From NCBI GenBank assembly GCA_029243925.1, contig JAQWRC010000308.1:1-5564 (forward strand): 5,564 nucleotides of DNA. The letters run 5' to 3'. Below, one piece after another: positions 1-5,564 of the stretch. The notes beneath the pieces were generated by a model. It was not told the DNA's origin. It did no database searches and worked only from the letters and a program-made list of their open reading frames with translations. The position numbers and the translations under genes were made by a program. This DNA is from Phycisphaerales bacterium (GTDB lineage: Bacteria > Planctomycetota > Phycisphaerae > Phycisphaerales > SM1A02). Each line of letters opens with the position of its first letter. Position 1 is the first letter of the stretch.

Positions 1-866
1 ACCTCGTAGGAATAGAGGTTGTCACGCGTCTGCTGATACCGCCTGTACTCCTCAGAGGCCACATCATGCTCATCAGGGTTGTATTCGAGGCTGCCGAACT
101 TTCCATCCGGGCCGGCTGAGACGAAGTACGCGTGCCGATGCTTGGCCGAACCGAGCATGCGTTCGGCCGTCGTACTGACCGTGTCATCGATATCGAATAC
201 CGCATCTTCGTCGACCCGTTCACGGCCGGGCAACACGATGAGAATCGGGTTCGCCCACGCATCAACAGGTCGAACCGCTGCCTTGACCTGGTCACCTTCG
301 GAGTCATTGGTCAGAACATTGATCTGCTCAAGCAGGTCCGGCTGGATCGATCGGATGATGTCGCGGCTGGCTGGCAGTTGTTGCAGTCGCAACAAGGCGA
401 TAGCCCCCACGCCCTCGAAGTTGTCGGGCCCGGAACCAGTGCACCCGGTCACCTGACACCATTGCGCGCACAGCAGCTGCGCCTCGGTAGGCCAAGCGTC
501 ATCCGTATAGTCCATAACCTCCAGCCCGCCATAGCATGCGCAGCCTTGCCCATCATCGAGTGTCAGCCCAAGGTCGATGTCGTATCGCGAACCTCGCCCC
601 ATGTCGGTGTCCTGATGGGGCTCCCCGTTGATGCCATAGGACAGTGCCCGTCCCTGCACGATTGAAAACTCCTGCATTGCGGAGTCAAGCAACGTCAGCG
701 CGTCATCCGTACGGCGTGTTTCCGATGACGCAAGCACGGCCGAGCCGATGCTGAGCGTCAATCCCGCCAGAATCGAGATGATCAGGATGGCCACCATCAT
801 CTCCACCAGCGTCCAACCACCGGCGGATACTCGCGGCCGCGAGCCGTATCGAGCGAAGCATGTCAT
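1..866 (-). CDS. Prepilin-like (pseudo)pilin, GspG/GspH-type, 3' end cut by the window edge
   Basis: Reading the minus strand from ATG at 866 gives 288 uninterrupted codons to the window edge, so the gene is partial at its C-terminus. It should encode a membrane-anchored pilin subunit exported and processed by a prepilin peptidase. A 17-residue basic leader ends in Gly-Gly; cleavage is expected after G17, giving mature WTLVEMMVAILIIS with Glu at +5 (E22), followed by a hydrophobic helix to about residue 45. Further on are DAWANPI (202-208) and YFVSAGPDGKFG (247-258), which resemble the C-terminal core of GspG pseudopilins. Residue +1 is Trp rather than the usual Phe. Five cysteines cluster at 109, 111, 133, 137 and 142, unusual for a pseudopilin. 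The start is well supported: GGAGG lies 7 nt upstream and the ATG overlaps the preceding stop as ATGA, suggesting translational coupling. The exact subunit class (G, H or another minor pilin) is not resolved. Confidence 0.88.
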   Translation of the reverse strand, partial: MTCFARYGSRPRVSAGGWTLVEMMVAILIISILAGLTLSIGSAVLASSETRRTDDALTLLDSAMQEFSIVQGRALSYGINGEPHQDTDMGRGSRYDIDLGLTLDDGQGCACYGGLEVMDYTDDAWPTEAQLLCAQWCQVTGCTGSGPDNFEGVGAIALLRLQQLPASRDIIRSIQPDLLEQINVLTNDSEGDQVKAAVRPVDAWANPILIVLPGRERVDEDAVFDIDDTVSTTAERMLGSAKHRHAYFVSAGPDGKFGSLEYNPDEHDVASEEYRRYQQTRDNLYSYE

Positions 867-2155
867 GAGCCGACCTCCACGATGTTGTCAAGGTTGACCT
901 CTTCCGTCGCCGGTACCGGGAACTGCGGATTACCCGGATTCGGAATCGAACCCCAGTTGTAGTGCCAGTCGTCGATCAGCTCGCTTCCGTCATTGCCGCC
1001 AACATCAAGGAAGTCATTGCGCATCCAGTTGTTGATGCGGCGGTCGGGCCCCCCCGACAGAAAGGCGAACTCACCAGTCTGCAACGCGTAGGACGTCGTA
1101 CTGTCACCCTTGGAGTTGTTCGACTCGGAGTCGAGTTGACTGTTGAAGTCGCCCCAAATGGCGTCTTCCATGGGCACGTAGAAATCAGTCGCGGTTCCCG
1201 GGTCCATTTCCCAGGGACGCAACGCGATGAACTGCGACAGGCTGGGTGCATACGGATCCTGCGTTGCCGGATACACACGATTCAGTGCGCCAGTGGGATA
1301 GTTCACCCGGTAGTAGCGAATTGGGCTGCCCCACGCATCACAGATGACCTTGGGCGCATGCTCGTCGTACCCCTCTTCACCCGGGAAGTACACACGAGGG
1401 CGTCCTGTCGCAGGATCCATCGACTTCTGGTCCCACGAGCCTGGACTGTCATCATGCTCCGCGCCATCGTCAATTCCGCCTTCATCGTCATGCTCCCACC
1501 CAAGAGATCCGAGCAGGCGAGGATTGGACAACTCCATGTACGGGCCAAGCACCGGACCATCATCCCCGGCCTTGCCTGATTTGAATCGCTCAAGCCGAGC
1601 ATTCAGAGACCCCTTGTCAGTCGTTGCGCGAGTCGCAGTCCAGACACCATCGAACCCTGGATCTCGAATCCCCAGGCGTGATGTTTCATCCGGCTTGTCC
1701 TCAGCCCCACCGCTGCCTGGCAGCGTGTCCGGGTCGAAGTCGTTCGCCCAATCATCGATGGAATCCCCGGGCTGTGCCCAGCCATATCCATCTTGACCAT
1801 GGTGGCCGTACCCGATGAGGTACTCAGCTGGAGACGTGATTGAATACCACCCCTGCGTACGCCTGAAGACATCGGGATCATCAAGCTCTGGGGGATCCAT
1901 CAATGTCCTGCTTTCATCCAGCAACGGGGGTAGATACCCGACATCCTCACGGAAGCTCACCACCGCCTGTGTCAATGCCGTCATGGTGGCACGCGTCGTC
2001 GCTACCCGAGCTGATTCACGCGCTCCATTGACCGTCACGATGAGCACCGTGACGAGAATGACAATGATCCCCAGCACCACCATGAGCTCCGCCAAGGTGA
2101 AGGCGTGTCGCACGGGGCGATGGGGTCCGTCAAGTTGGATGTGGGATTGCACCAC
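863..2155 (-). CDS. Oversized GspG-like prepilin/pseudopilin with acidic insert
   Basis: This encodes a pilin-like protein of about 430 residues, roughly three times the length of a typical GspG pseudopilin (about 140-150). Counting from the GTG at 2155, an 18-residue leader rich in His and Arg ends in Arg-His-Ala; the mature protein would begin FTLAELMVVLGIIVILV, with Glu at +5 (E23) and a hydrophobic helix to about residue 42. The -1 residue is Ala instead of the nearly invariant Gly. The C-terminal part has CDAWGSPIRYY (272-282) and FAFLSGGPD (363-371), matching the DPWGNP and S-x-GxDG positions of GspG. Residues 125-255 are Gly/Asp-rich, with 9 acidic residues in the 16 at 221-236. Three starts are possible: TTG at 2182 overlapping the gspF stop (TTGA), ATG at 2161, and GTG at 2155. 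I chose GTG because AGGAG lies 7 nt before it but only 1 nt before the ATG. The gene follows gspF and overlaps the next pilin gene by 4 bp. Pilin-type export is near certain; the precise role (major, minor or adhesin-like pilin) is not. Confidence 0.85.
   Translation of the reverse strand: MVQSHIQLDGPHRPVRHAFTLAELMVVLGIIVILVTVLIVTVNGARESARVATTRATMTALTQAVVSFREDVGYLPPLLDESRTLMDPPELDDPDVFRRTQGWYSITSPAEYLIGYGHHGQDGYGWAQPGDSIDDWANDFDPDTLPGSGGAEDKPDETSRLGIRDPGFDGVWTATRATTDKGSLNARLERFKSGKAGDDGPVLGPYMELSNPRLLGSLGWEHDDEGGIDDGAEHDDSPGSWDQKSMDPATGRPRVYFPGEEGYDEHAPKVICDAWGSPIRYYRVNYPTGALNRVYPATQDPYAPSLSQFIALRPWEMDPGTATDFYVPMEDAIWGDFNSQLDSESNNSKGDSTTSYALQTGEFAFLSGGPDRRINNWMRNDFLDVGGNDGSELIDDWHYNWGSIPNPGNPQFPVPATEEVNLDNIVEVGS
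874..878 (-). promoter_or_regulatory. Shine-Dalgarno GGAGG for the partial prepilin gene
   Basis: GGAGG on the minus strand lies 7 nt before the ATG at 866, inside the last codons (Val-Glu-Val-Gly-Ser) of the upstream gene. It fixes the start of the partial prepilin gene and shows that this organism uses canonical ribosome binding sites. Together with the ATGA stop/start overlap it supports coupled translation of the two pilin genes. Confidence 0.8.
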
Positions 2156-2162
2156 AGTCATA

Positions 2163-2167
2163 CTCCT
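2163..2167 (-). promoter_or_regulatory. Shine-Dalgarno AGGAG deciding the start of the large prepilin gene
   Basis: AGGAG on the minus strand sits 7 nt before the GTG at 2155 but only 1 nt before the ATG at 2161, and downstream of the TTG at 2182. The spacing favours GTG as the start, although the ATG cannot be excluded. The prepilin leader is intact with any of the three starts. Confidence 0.55.
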
Positions 2168-2178
2168 ACAACGCTCAA

Positions 2179-3501
2179 TCAACCGTTCGGGTTCGATACG
2201 GATTCGATCATGGAGACCAATGGAAGGAACAACGCAAGCACGATGGTGCCGACAACGACACCCAGAACGACGACGAGCATCGGCTCAAGCAGACTCAACA
2301 ATGCCTGCACGGCGACATCGACTTCTTCGTCGTAATTGTCAGCGACTTTGATGAGCATGACATCCAGGTCACCGGTTTCCTCACCCACGTCGATCATGTT
2401 GACCACAAGTGAGTCACAGACCTTGGCTTCACGCAACGGCTCGGCGAACGTCTCGCCCTCACGGATGGAGTCATGCACCTTCGTCAACGCACGCTCGAAG
2501 ACCCAGTTGCCCGACGTCTCACGAGTAATGTTGATGGCTTCGAGAATCGGCACACCAGCCGAGATGAGCGTGCCCAGTGTCCGACTGAAACGAGCTACGG
2601 ACGTCTTCTCGACGAGATCGCCGAGCACGGGGATGCGCAGCAGAAGCCAGTCCATGCCCGCACGCCCAAAGCCGGTCTTGCGCAATAGCTTCGCGAAGGA
2701 GAAAATGACGAACGGCGACACGATGATGATGATCCAGCCCGGGATGGACTGGTCGATCCGCGTCCCCGCGATCCAACTGCTTGCATCGATGAGCCACATC
2801 GTCAGCCCGGGAAGTTCAACCTCGAAGTCGTTGAAGATGTCCTGGAACTTCGGAATGACGAAATACATGATGCCGGTCACGATGACGACGGCAATGATGA
2901 TGACCACGACCGGGTAGATCATGGCGCCTTTGATCTTGGCCTTCAATCGCTGGGACTTCTCCATGAAGTTCGCCAGACGTTGGAGAATCAGGTCGATCAC
3001 ACCACCGATTTCACCTGCGTTGACCATCTTGGAATACAAACGGTCGAATGCCTTTGGATGTTTGGCCATCGAATCAGACAACGTCGAGCCTGCTTCAACG
3101 TCTTCCACGATTTCACCGAGGATGGTCTTGAGCTTGCCGGGCTTCTGCTGTGTTTCGAGGATCTGGAGCGACCGAAGCAACGGGAGGCCTGCATCCTGCA
3201 ACGTGGAAAGCTGCCGGGTGAACTGCGTGATCTTCTTGGATTTCACACGACCAAAACTCAGGGAGATGTTGATCTCACCCTTCTTCTTCTTGCCCTTCTT
3301 CTTGCCGCCACGATCCTTTTTCTGTTTCCGCCCCTTAGACGTCTTGCCGGAGTCGCCCTTGACCTTCTGTTCACGCACAGAGGTCGGGAAGTACCCCTGG
3401 CTGCGTATCTGCTGGACAGCATCATCACTGGTCGATGCATCGATCGAGCCAGTTTGTGGTTTGCCGGCGGAGTCAAGAGCTTCATACTGATACGTAGGCA
3501 T
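2179..3501 (-). CDS. gspF: Type II secretion / type IV pilus inner-membrane platform protein (GspF/PilC family)
   Basis: This is the polytopic inner-membrane protein around which pseudopili or pili are assembled; it couples the cytoplasmic ATPase to pilin extraction. The protein has 440 residues, about 35-40 more than the usual GspF (around 400). It opens with the family's MPTYQYEALDSAGK segment (residues 1-45). Two T2SSF domains follow, at about 93-215 and 302-428, each with the typical Leu/Ala-Gly motif (STLQDAGLPLLRSL and GTLISAGVPILEAI) and the Glu-Glu/Gly turn (NAGEIGGVID and DVGEETGDLD). Predicted membrane segments lie near 194-216, 256-270 and 402-428, the normal topology. The extra length is a strongly basic linker at 46-74 with 14 Lys and 2 Arg in 29 residues. 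The ATG at 3501 has only a weak GGA 8 nt upstream. The gene lies 32 bp after gspE and is followed closely by a prepilin gene. Family assignment is secure; GspF versus PilC cannot be settled from the sequence alone. Confidence 0.95.
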   Translation of the reverse strand: MPTYQYEALDSAGKPQTGSIDASTSDDAVQQIRSQGYFPTSVREQKVKGDSGKTSKGRKQKKDRGGKKKGKKKKGEINISLSFGRVKSKKITQFTRQLSTLQDAGLPLLRSLQILETQQKPGKLKTILGEIVEDVEAGSTLSDSMAKHPKAFDRLYSKMVNAGEIGGVIDLILQRLANFMEKSQRLKAKIKGAMIYPVVVIIIAVVIVTGIMYFVIPKFQDIFNDFEVELPGLTMWLIDASSWIAGTRIDQSIPGWIIIIVSPFVIFSFAKLLRKTGFGRAGMDWLLLRIPVLGDLVEKTSVARFSRTLGTLISAGVPILEAINITRETSGNWVFERALTKVHDSIREGETFAEPLREAKVCDSLVVNMIDVGEETGDLDVMLIKVADNYDEEVDVAVQALLSLLEPMLVVVLGVVVGTIVLALFLPLVSMIESVSNPNG

Positions 3502-3515
3502 AATGGTGTTCCACT

Positions 3516-3531
3516 ACCGCATGCATGCGGT
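3516..3531. repeat. Perfect 16-bp palindrome between gspE and gspF
   Basis: ACCGCATGCATGCGGT equals its own reverse complement and fills half of the 32-bp gap between the gspE stop and the gspF start. In the transcript it could fold as a 6-bp stem with a UGCA loop, ending 3 nt before the weak GGA of gspF. No T tract follows, so it does not look like an intrinsic terminator. A role in mRNA processing or in control of gspF translation is conjecture. Confidence 0.6.
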
Positions 3532-3533
3532 GT

Positions 3534-5339
3534 TCATTCCTCTTCACCGATGGTTTCTCGCAAGACTTCGTCAATCGTCGTCCGCCCGTCGTAGATGCTC
3601 AACAGCCCGGATTCACGAAGCGTCCGCAATCCGCGCTTTCTCGCTTCCTGCCGCAAGTGCGACGTTGAAGCCTGCTTCATGATCATTTCACGAAGCGTGT
3701 CATCGAGTTGCATCATTTCAAACAGGGCCAAACGACCCTTGTATCCGCTGCCATTGCAGGCAGTACATCCATTGCCACGGAAGAACGTGCGCCCGGACAC
3801 ATCGGCAGGACGCAAGTCCAGTTCCATGAGCTCCGCCTCTGAAGGCGTGTACTCTTCCTTGCACTTGCTGCAGATTCGTCGCACCAGACGCTGAGCGATG
3901 ATCGCTTCAACCGTCGCCGTCAGCAGGAAACTTTCAACGCCGAGGTCGACCAGCCTGATGATCGTGGACGGCGCGTCATTCGTATGCAACGTGGAAAAGA
4001 CAAGGTGCCCCGTCAGCGATGCCTGGACTGCAATCTGCGCGGTCTCAAGGTCACGGATTTCACCGACAAGAATGACATCAGGGTCCTGACGCAGGAAGGA
4101 TCGGAGGAGCTTCGCAAAGGTCAATTCCTGATCAAGATTCACCTGGCACTGCACCAGCCCATCAATGTCGTATTCAACCGGATCTTCCGCCGTCAGGATC
4201 TTGGTCGAAGGCTCATTCAATTCGCTGAGTGAGGCATACAGCGTGGTGGTCTTGCCGCAGCCCGTCGGCCCGGTCAGCAGCATGATGCCGTTGGGCTTGC
4301 GGATCAGATCCCGCATCACCTCGATCTCGTCATCGCGGAAGCCGACCTTGTCCAGACTCAACTGCACGTTGCCACGATCGAGCACACGCATCACGACCGA
4401 CTCACCGAACATCGTCGGCAGCACGGAAACACGAAGGTCGATCGGGGATTGATTGACGGTCAGTTCGATTCGACCGTCCTGAGGCAGGCGACGCTCGGCG
4501 ATGTCGAGATCAGCCATGACCTTGATGCGGGAGACGATCGGCAATGCAAGATGCGGCGGAGGAGGCACCATCTCATAGAGCACGCCATCGATGCGATAGC
4601 GCATCTTGAACTCGTCCTCAAAGGGCTCGAAATGAATGTCACTGGCCTTGTCCTTGATGGCCTGCAGGAGCACGAGGTTCAAGAGCCTCACGACCTTGTT
4701 GTCTTCCGTGGCCGAGACCAACTCCTCAAGGTCAACCGAGTCACCTCGACCTTGCAGGGCAGCCAGCGCATCGCTGTCACCGATTTCCGACATGACATCA
4801 ACCATCGATGTGCCGGCCTTGCCGTACAGCGAATCGAGCATGGCGTCGATGTCGGCTTCAGGCGACACCACCGCCTCGACGTTGAATCCCATCAGCAGAC
4901 GGAGGTCATCGACCGCTCGGAAATTATCAGGCGACTTCATCGCGATCGTAAGCACCTTCGACGATTCGTCGTAGGCCACGGGAACGATCTGGTAGGTGTT
5001 GGCGGATTCCGCGGGCAACTTTTCAATCAGGTCCGAATCGATGTCATCGGACTCCAACCGGAGGAACTTCATCCCCGCCTGGCCGGCCAATGCCTCAAGC
5101 ACATCAAACTCGTCGATGAGCCCCAGTTCAATAAGAACCTGACCAACCAGATCTCGCTCGCCCTTGTCACGACGCGCACGCTGAACTCGAAGGGCTTCAT
5201 GAACCTGATCTCGAGTAATCTTGCCCAACTTTGTGAGCACCCTGCCGAACCGACGTCCCTTCAACTGCGAAGCAGGATCCGATCCGCCGCGACGCCGCGA
5301 ACTTCGAGTGGATTGTGACTCCGTGGAACTTTTGGCCAT
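3534..5339 (-). CDS. gspE: Type II secretion / type IV pilus assembly ATPase (GspE/PilB family)
   Basis: This cytoplasmic hexameric ATPase hydrolyses ATP to power pseudopilus or pilus assembly through the GspF platform. At 601 residues it is slightly longer than most relatives (about 500-570), partly from a Ser/Arg-rich tail at 1-28. An N-terminal MshEN/T2SSE_N region follows (about 30-172) with two tandem 24-residue motifs at 30-53 and 64-87. The motor domain holds every expected motif: KASDIHFEPF and RYRIDG (231-252), Walker A GPTGCGKTT (357-365, Lys363), the Asp box TAEDPVEY (383-390), Walker B DVILVGEIRD (421-430, Glu427) and the His box LTGHLVFSTLHTND (442-455, His445 and His452). A zinc-binding tetracysteine is formed by C490-x2-C493 and C525-x2-C528. 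Cys361 replaces the commoner Ser in Walker A. ATG 5339 is the first in-frame Met and the next is residue 90; GGAG lies 11 nt upstream, a rather long spacing. It is the first gene of the visible cluster, preceded by a non-coding leader. GspE versus PilB remains open. Confidence 0.97.
   Translation of the reverse strand: MAKSSTESQSTRSSRRRGGSDPASQLKGRRFGRVLTKLGKITRDQVHEALRVQRARRDKGERDLVGQVLIELGLIDEFDVLEALAGQAGMKFLRLESDDIDSDLIEKLPAESANTYQIVPVAYDESSKVLTIAMKSPDNFRAVDDLRLLMGFNVEAVVSPEADIDAMLDSLYGKAGTSMVDVMSEIGDSDALAALQGRGDSVDLEELVSATEDNKVVRLLNLVLLQAIKDKASDIHFEPFEDEFKMRYRIDGVLYEMVPPPPHLALPIVSRIKVMADLDIAERRLPQDGRIELTVNQSPIDLRVSVLPTMFGESVVMRVLDRGNVQLSLDKVGFRDDEIEVMRDLIRKPNGIMLLTGPTGCGKTTTLYASLSELNEPSTKILTAEDPVEYDIDGLVQCQVNLDQELTFAKLLRSFLRQDPDVILVGEIRDLETAQIAVQASLTGHLVFSTLHTNDAPSTIIRLVDLGVESFLLTATVEAIIAQRLVRRICSKCKEEYTPSEAELMELDLRPADVSGRTFFRGNGCTACNGSGYKGRLALFEMMQLDDTLREMIMKQASTSHLRQEARKRGLRTLRESGLLSIYDGRTTIDEVLRETIGEEE
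3756..3872 (-). other. Zinc-binding tetracysteine region of the GspE ATPase
   Basis: Two CxxC pairs (C490/C493 and C525/C528 of the protein) are separated by 31 residues. This is the usual metal-binding subdomain that GspE and many PilB proteins carry after the His box; retraction ATPases of the PilT type lack it. It therefore marks this ATPase as an assembly motor. Confidence 0.85.
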
Positions 5340-5382
5340 GGCGAGATCTACTCCGATTCCAATTTCCGTGGGAGGGCTCTAC

Positions 5383-5392
5383 ATGAGGCGAT
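5383..5392. repeat. Direct repeat ATGAGGCGAT, copy nearest gspE
   Basis: The 10-mer ATGAGGCGAT occurs here and again at 5533-5542 in the same orientation, 150 bp apart, both in the leader of gspE. One copy lies upstream of the candidate promoter boxes and one downstream. Paired regulator sites are a possibility; a chance repeat is not excluded. Confidence 0.25.
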
Positions 5393-5436
5393 CGAACCTG
5401 AAGCAGTTCTGAACCCCAGTGAAAGACTCCGACTCA

Positions 5437-5458
5437 GATATGGAACATCATTCATATC
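5437..5458. repeat. Imperfect inverted repeat in the gspE leader
   Basis: On the plus strand the arm GATATGGAA (5437-5445) pairs with TTCATATC (5451-5458) around the loop CATCA, giving 8 base pairs with one bulged G. It lies between the candidate promoter and gspE, so it could be an operator or an RNA hairpin in the leader. No T tract follows on the minus strand, which argues against a terminator. Confidence 0.35.
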
Positions 5459-5486
5459 CTGCATTGGTTTTCGGCTCATACCAAGC

Positions 5487-5515
5487 CTTATAGACCAAAA
5501 ATCGGATTATGACAG
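5487..5515 (-). promoter_or_regulatory. Candidate sigma-70-like promoter for the gspE operon
   Basis: On the minus strand, CTGTCA (5515..5510, 4 of 6 matches to TTGACA) is followed after exactly 17 nt by TATAAG (5492..5487, 5 of 6 matches to TATAAT). Transcription would start near 5480, giving a leader of about 140 nt before gspE. A second, perfect TATAAT lies at 5525..5520 but has no recognisable -35 box at 16-18 nt spacing. Both are predictions from consensus only. Confidence 0.35.
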
Positions 5516-5532
5516 AGAGATTATACGTATTG

Positions 5533-5542
5533 ATGAGGCGAT
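5533..5542. repeat. Direct repeat ATGAGGCGAT, distal copy
   Basis: This is the second copy of the 10-mer at 5383-5392, in the same orientation. It lies just upstream, in the minus-strand sense, of the perfect TATAAT at 5525..5520, near where a -35 region would fall. Confidence 0.25.
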
Positions 5543-5564
5543 GAAGCTAGGCAACAGCACTATA

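Larger units (their letters stand above)
5340..5564. other. AT-richer non-coding leader upstream of gspE
   Basis: These 225 bp hold no convincing gene on either strand and are visibly richer in A and T than the coding part. They contain promoter-like boxes on the minus strand, an imperfect inverted repeat, a 10-bp direct repeat and a doubtful 43-codon ORF (5479..5348, minus). This is most likely the promoter and 5' untranslated region of the gspE-led operon. A neighbouring gene could enter at the right edge, but too few bases are present to tell. Confidence 0.55.

Noticed and set aside
132..665. Plus-strand open frame of 177 codons at the left end
   Set aside because: It is antisense to the partial prepilin gene, which has a strong ribosome binding site, a prepilin signal and a pilin C-terminal motif.
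703..891. Minus-strand 62-codon frame overlapping the start of the partial prepilin
   Set aside because: It is an out-of-frame reading of the junction between the two prepilin genes; the frame starting at 866 gives the prepilin signal and stays open to the window edge.
3516..3531. Intrinsic terminator between gspE and gspF
   Set aside because: The stem is only 6 bp and no T tract follows on the minus strand.
2980..3594. Plus-strand open frame of 204 codons across the gspE-gspF junction
   Set aside because: It is antisense to the well-supported GspF coding sequence and has no family features; its hydrophobic runs come from reading the Lys-rich linker in reverse complement.
4449..5318. Long open frame of 289 codons on the plus strand
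   Set aside because: It lies wholly antisense to the conserved GspE ATPase, its translation shows no recognisable domain or motif, and the ATPase on the other strand has every expected motif.
5340..5564. Sigma-54-type promoter ahead of gspE
   Set aside because: No GG-N10-GC pair with the TGGCAC/TTGC context was found on the minus strand of the leader.

Overview
The window holds one side of a type II secretion / type IV pilus-like gene cluster. All four genes lie on the minus strand and read from right to left: an assembly ATPase (gspE/pilB family, 5339..3534), an inner-membrane platform protein (gspF/pilC family, 3501..2179), an unusually large prepilin-like protein (start near 2155, stop at 863), and a second prepilin-like protein (start 866) that runs off the left edge. 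The gaps are 32 bp between gspE and gspF, a few to about 23 bp between gspF and the first prepilin depending on its start, and a 4-bp ATGA overlap between the two prepilins. Spacing and order fit a single transcription unit.

The parts should work together. The ATPase would sit on the cytoplasmic face and drive the polytopic platform protein, which would push membrane-anchored (pseudo)pilins into a short periplasmic fibre. Both pilin-like proteins carry a type III (prepilin) signal at the N-terminus. They also share a C-terminal signature, DAW-x-x-P-I followed by F-x-S-x-GPD, that resembles the major pseudopilin (GspG) core, so they look like related paralogs of very different length. Nothing in the window shows the secretin, the prepilin peptidase, a retraction ATPase or the substrate, so secretion versus pilus assembly cannot be decided here.

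The organism is a bacterium of moderately high GC content that uses GGAGG-type ribosome binding sites. The Ala-Phe prepilin cleavage site, the SAGPDGKFG pilin motif and the long acidic pilin insert recall Planctomycetota, possibly Phycisphaerae. That is an impression from recalled families, not a demonstrated placement.

The right end (5340..5564) is a more AT-rich, apparently non-coding leader ahead of gspE. It has plausible sigma-70-like promoter boxes, a hairpin, a repeated 10-mer and a doubtful 43-codon ORF. I saw no RNA gene, mobile element or CRISPR array. The most interesting points are the tandem MshEN-like (c-di-GMP-type) motifs in the ATPase, the polylysine linker in the platform protein, the oversized acidic prepilin, the cysteine cluster in the partial prepilin, and a perfect 16-bp palindrome between gspE and gspF. 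I do not see clear evidence of a wholly new system.
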